Origin: Pyrenophora tritici-repentis | Taxonomy: Eukaryota; Ascomycota; Dothideomycetes; Pleosporales; Pleosporaceae | DNA: 31,767 bases | Direction of reading: 5' to 3' | NCBI RefSeq assembly: GCF_003171515.1 | Contig: NW_027093993.1 | Coordinates: 1-31,767, forward strand | In this document: positions 29,956 to 31,767 of the stretch, one piece after another | How the letters are laid out: each line of letters begins with the position of its first letter | Numbering within the stretch: the stretch's first letter is position 1 | Translations under genes and position numbers: made by a program | Notes under the pieces: generated by a model | The model's input: only the letters and a program-made list of their open reading frames with translations | Databases searched by the model: none | Told to the model about the DNA's origin: nothing

Positions 29956-31767
29956 CTACTCGCCTATTAATCTTGTAATCCAACAAAACTCTCCTGCTAA
30001 GTTATTGCTCTCAACCGTCTCTAACAATCCTAAAAACTCAAACAACGTCGGCCCTGCTTTACTCCTCCTCTAAAAACTCAAACAACGTCGGCCCTGCTCC
30101 TGAATTACTAACCCCGAACTCCTCTAACCGCGCCGTCCATCGGTTTCCTACCTCGCTCCGCCCTAATGCTATACTTAATAACCCGCCTATTAATACCCCT
30201 CTATACTGGCAATCCCCGTCTTGGACTCTCTGATATCGCCCAAAACTATTCCTTTCCACCGATTGCATATCTCCGGCACTCCACACCAAAAACAGCCCGA
30301 ATAACGCTCAAACTTAATTGTCTCTTCCATCCTCTTAATCGACTCCTTGATCCGCTGGCTCTCCTGTCGCCAACATTGCCGTACGTCGTGTGCGCTCGAT
30401 CCTTGCCCTACCGCCTCGCATAACCCACACCGGTTTATCCATTGCGCCAGCTGCCTACGCAGCCACTCGACGTCGGCGAACTCCTGCTGCCGCTGCTGTA
30501 TCAATCTCTGTCGCGGGCCGCCTTGCTCTCGTTGCTGCTGATTAAACGCCTGCCGCGCCTCTTCTTGCTCCCTCTCAATGTCTCCGCCTCTTCTTCGTTG
30601 CTGCTGCCGCCCTCGGCCACCTCCACCACCTCCATCTCCTCCACCTCCTCCACCTCCTCCACCTCCTCCATCTCTTCCATCTCTCCTCCATCTCCTCCTC
30701 CATCCTCCTCCATCTCCTCCTCCTCCATCCTCCTCCTCCTCCATCCCTCCCCGTCGGCTCTCATGCATACGTCACACCTCTCCTCTCCCTCCTCGCACCG
30801 AGCTCGCTCGGCCTCGCGCCTGTCTAAATACCCGTCCAACATTACCCGTCTACATGTCGCCGCCTCGTCTATGCCTTCGACGTATGCTCGCACCAACCGC
30901 TGCTCCGCCTCCCCTGCTTGTCATCCGCCGCTCGCTGCTCGCCGTCCTGCACCATCATGATGGCCTCGCTCCGCTCCCCGTCTCGCCCGGCTCGCCCGCT
31001 CTCCTGCGCGTAATCCAACACGCTAAACGGCCAATCCATGTGGACAATGCACCGGATATCGGGCACGTCCACTCCATGCCCAACGCGCTGGTTGCCACAA
31101 TCACCCGCTGCTTGCCGCCCATGAACTCCTCCAACATGCTTGCCTTGCCAACCGCGTGGTGATGATACGCATGGCACTTGAGCTTCTCGGCTAACCCCTT
31201 GACCTTTGGCACTGAGTTGCCGTACACTACAATCTTGCCGCTCTTATACTTTCGGACCTTCTGCTGTACCATCGCCAACACCGTTGCCTCTACCTCCTGT
31301 CTCTTCCTCTCCTTCTCTACCCTTACCACCCGGTACGCTATGTTGCTCCGTGCTGTTGGTGCCCTAAACATTCTTACCTGCCCACGCTCAAAATGCATTC
31401 GCCGAATAACTCGTCCTCCTCGCTGGGTGGCAACGTTGCTGTTAACATGACCATCTGCGTCTCTACAGCCACTAGCTTACCTAGCTGCTGCATCTGCTTG
31501 CGAACGTGTACTGCCGGTTTAACACGATATGGCACTCGTCGATAATAATCCGATCTAGCTGCCGCGTCGCTCGTAGCCGGTTTAAAAACGTTGCAAATTC
31601 CTCTCCAACTGCCGACTCGGGCGTCACTAACACCACCGCTGCTGCGTCTGGCGGACGCCGACTCTGCCACTCTACGCACGATATCCCTAGCTTCTTGCAC
31701 CGCTGTGCCATGTCGCACGCAAGCGATCAACGGCACTACCACCACCGTCGTGCCGCCCTGCTCTGCC
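29956..31767 (-). pseudogene. TLH copy 2, partial (RecQ core and C-terminus), frameshifted
   Basis: Matches copy 1 from 17546 down to the TAG stop (29956-29958). The N-terminal two thirds lie beyond the window. Relative to copy 1 it has one-base losses near 31713 (two), 31501, 31403, 31073, 30913 and 30258, a three-base loss near 30272 (PQEIC becomes PEIC), one gained G near 30616, and a reorganised CTC tract. Helicase motifs are therefore split among frames: DECH, TATLPP and SGRAGRDG remain visible but not in one frame. In contrast, the two C-terminal shifts of copy 1 (16346, 16172) are absent here. The DNA is otherwise nearly identical. Confidence 0.88.
30030..30098. repeat. 40-bp-period local duplication in TLH copy 2
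   Basis: The 29-mer beginning CTAAAAACTCAAACAACGTC occurs at 30030-30058 and again at 30070-30098. Copy 1 has it once (about 15836-15864). It replaces the last codons of the protein, changing FEFLGKK to FEFLEEE. Confidence 0.85.

Larger units (their letters stand above)
26401..31767. repeat. Tandem subtelomeric unit, copy 2 (runs off the window)
   Basis: Direct repeat of 12074-17546, without LINE-B, with one 45-bp minisatellite unit fewer, with an additional segment of roughly 790 bases (about 28613-29400) that includes a hairpin element, and with many one-base indels over 30000-31767. Confidence 0.93.

Overview
The window is a chromosome end. It opens with 84 bases of C-strand telomere repeat (CCCTAA, so TTAGGG on the other strand) and runs inward through subtelomeric DNA. 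The most likely source is a filamentous ascomycete fungus. I infer this from TTAGGG telomeres, a non-LTR retrotransposon with the layout of the fungal Tad1-like group (CCHC ORF1; endonuclease, reverse transcriptase and RNase H in ORF2), and a telomere-linked RecQ helicase (TLH) gene with an OrsD/DUF3505-like N-terminus. No database search was possible. No rRNA, tRNA, CRISPR array or bacterial operon signal was seen.

Layout. 1-84 telomere. 85-3880 extremely pyrimidine-rich plus strand with minisatellites and a diverged tandem repeat. 3895-9686 a full-length, open LINE (LINE-A) flanked by a 14-bp target-site duplication. 9701-12073 pyrimidine-rich DNA holding two G-depleted relics of the TLH 3' end. 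12074-15752 a repeat-rich Ala/Leu/Val-coding tract, interrupted at 12896-13732 by a 5'-truncated, inverted, diverged LINE (LINE-B) with its own 14-bp duplication. 15753-20646 a TLH gene on the minus strand, transcribed towards the telomere. 20647-21042 its promoter region. 21043-26400 a 5'-truncated second copy of LINE-A (LINE-C). 26401-31767 a second, direct copy of the 12074-17546 segment, running off the window inside a second TLH copy.

The whole is therefore a tandem array of about 14.3-kb subtelomeric units (TLH gene, LINE, pyrimidine-rich tract), comparable in concept to Y'-like elements. TLH copy 1 would encode about 1,580 residues: two zinc-finger motifs and an AT hook, an acidic linker, a middle region that looks to me like a tyrosine-recombinase fold (Arg, Lys, Arg, His and Tyr in the expected order), a RecQ helicase core, and a Cys/His-rich C-terminus. 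It is broken by a 126-bp hairpin-like element with a 10-bp target duplication (removing it restores frame exactly) and by about five single-base indels. The two TLH copies are broken at different places, mostly by one-base losses in C/G runs, so consensus errors in the assembly are a serious alternative to pseudogenisation.

The most interesting items are the recombinase-plus-RecQ protein architecture, the small hairpin element family (two members), the occupied/empty site pair for LINE-B, the conserved 3' hairpin of the LINEs, the TAATG stop-start overlap, and the strand-biased decay that turned older TLH copies into nearly G-free DNA.
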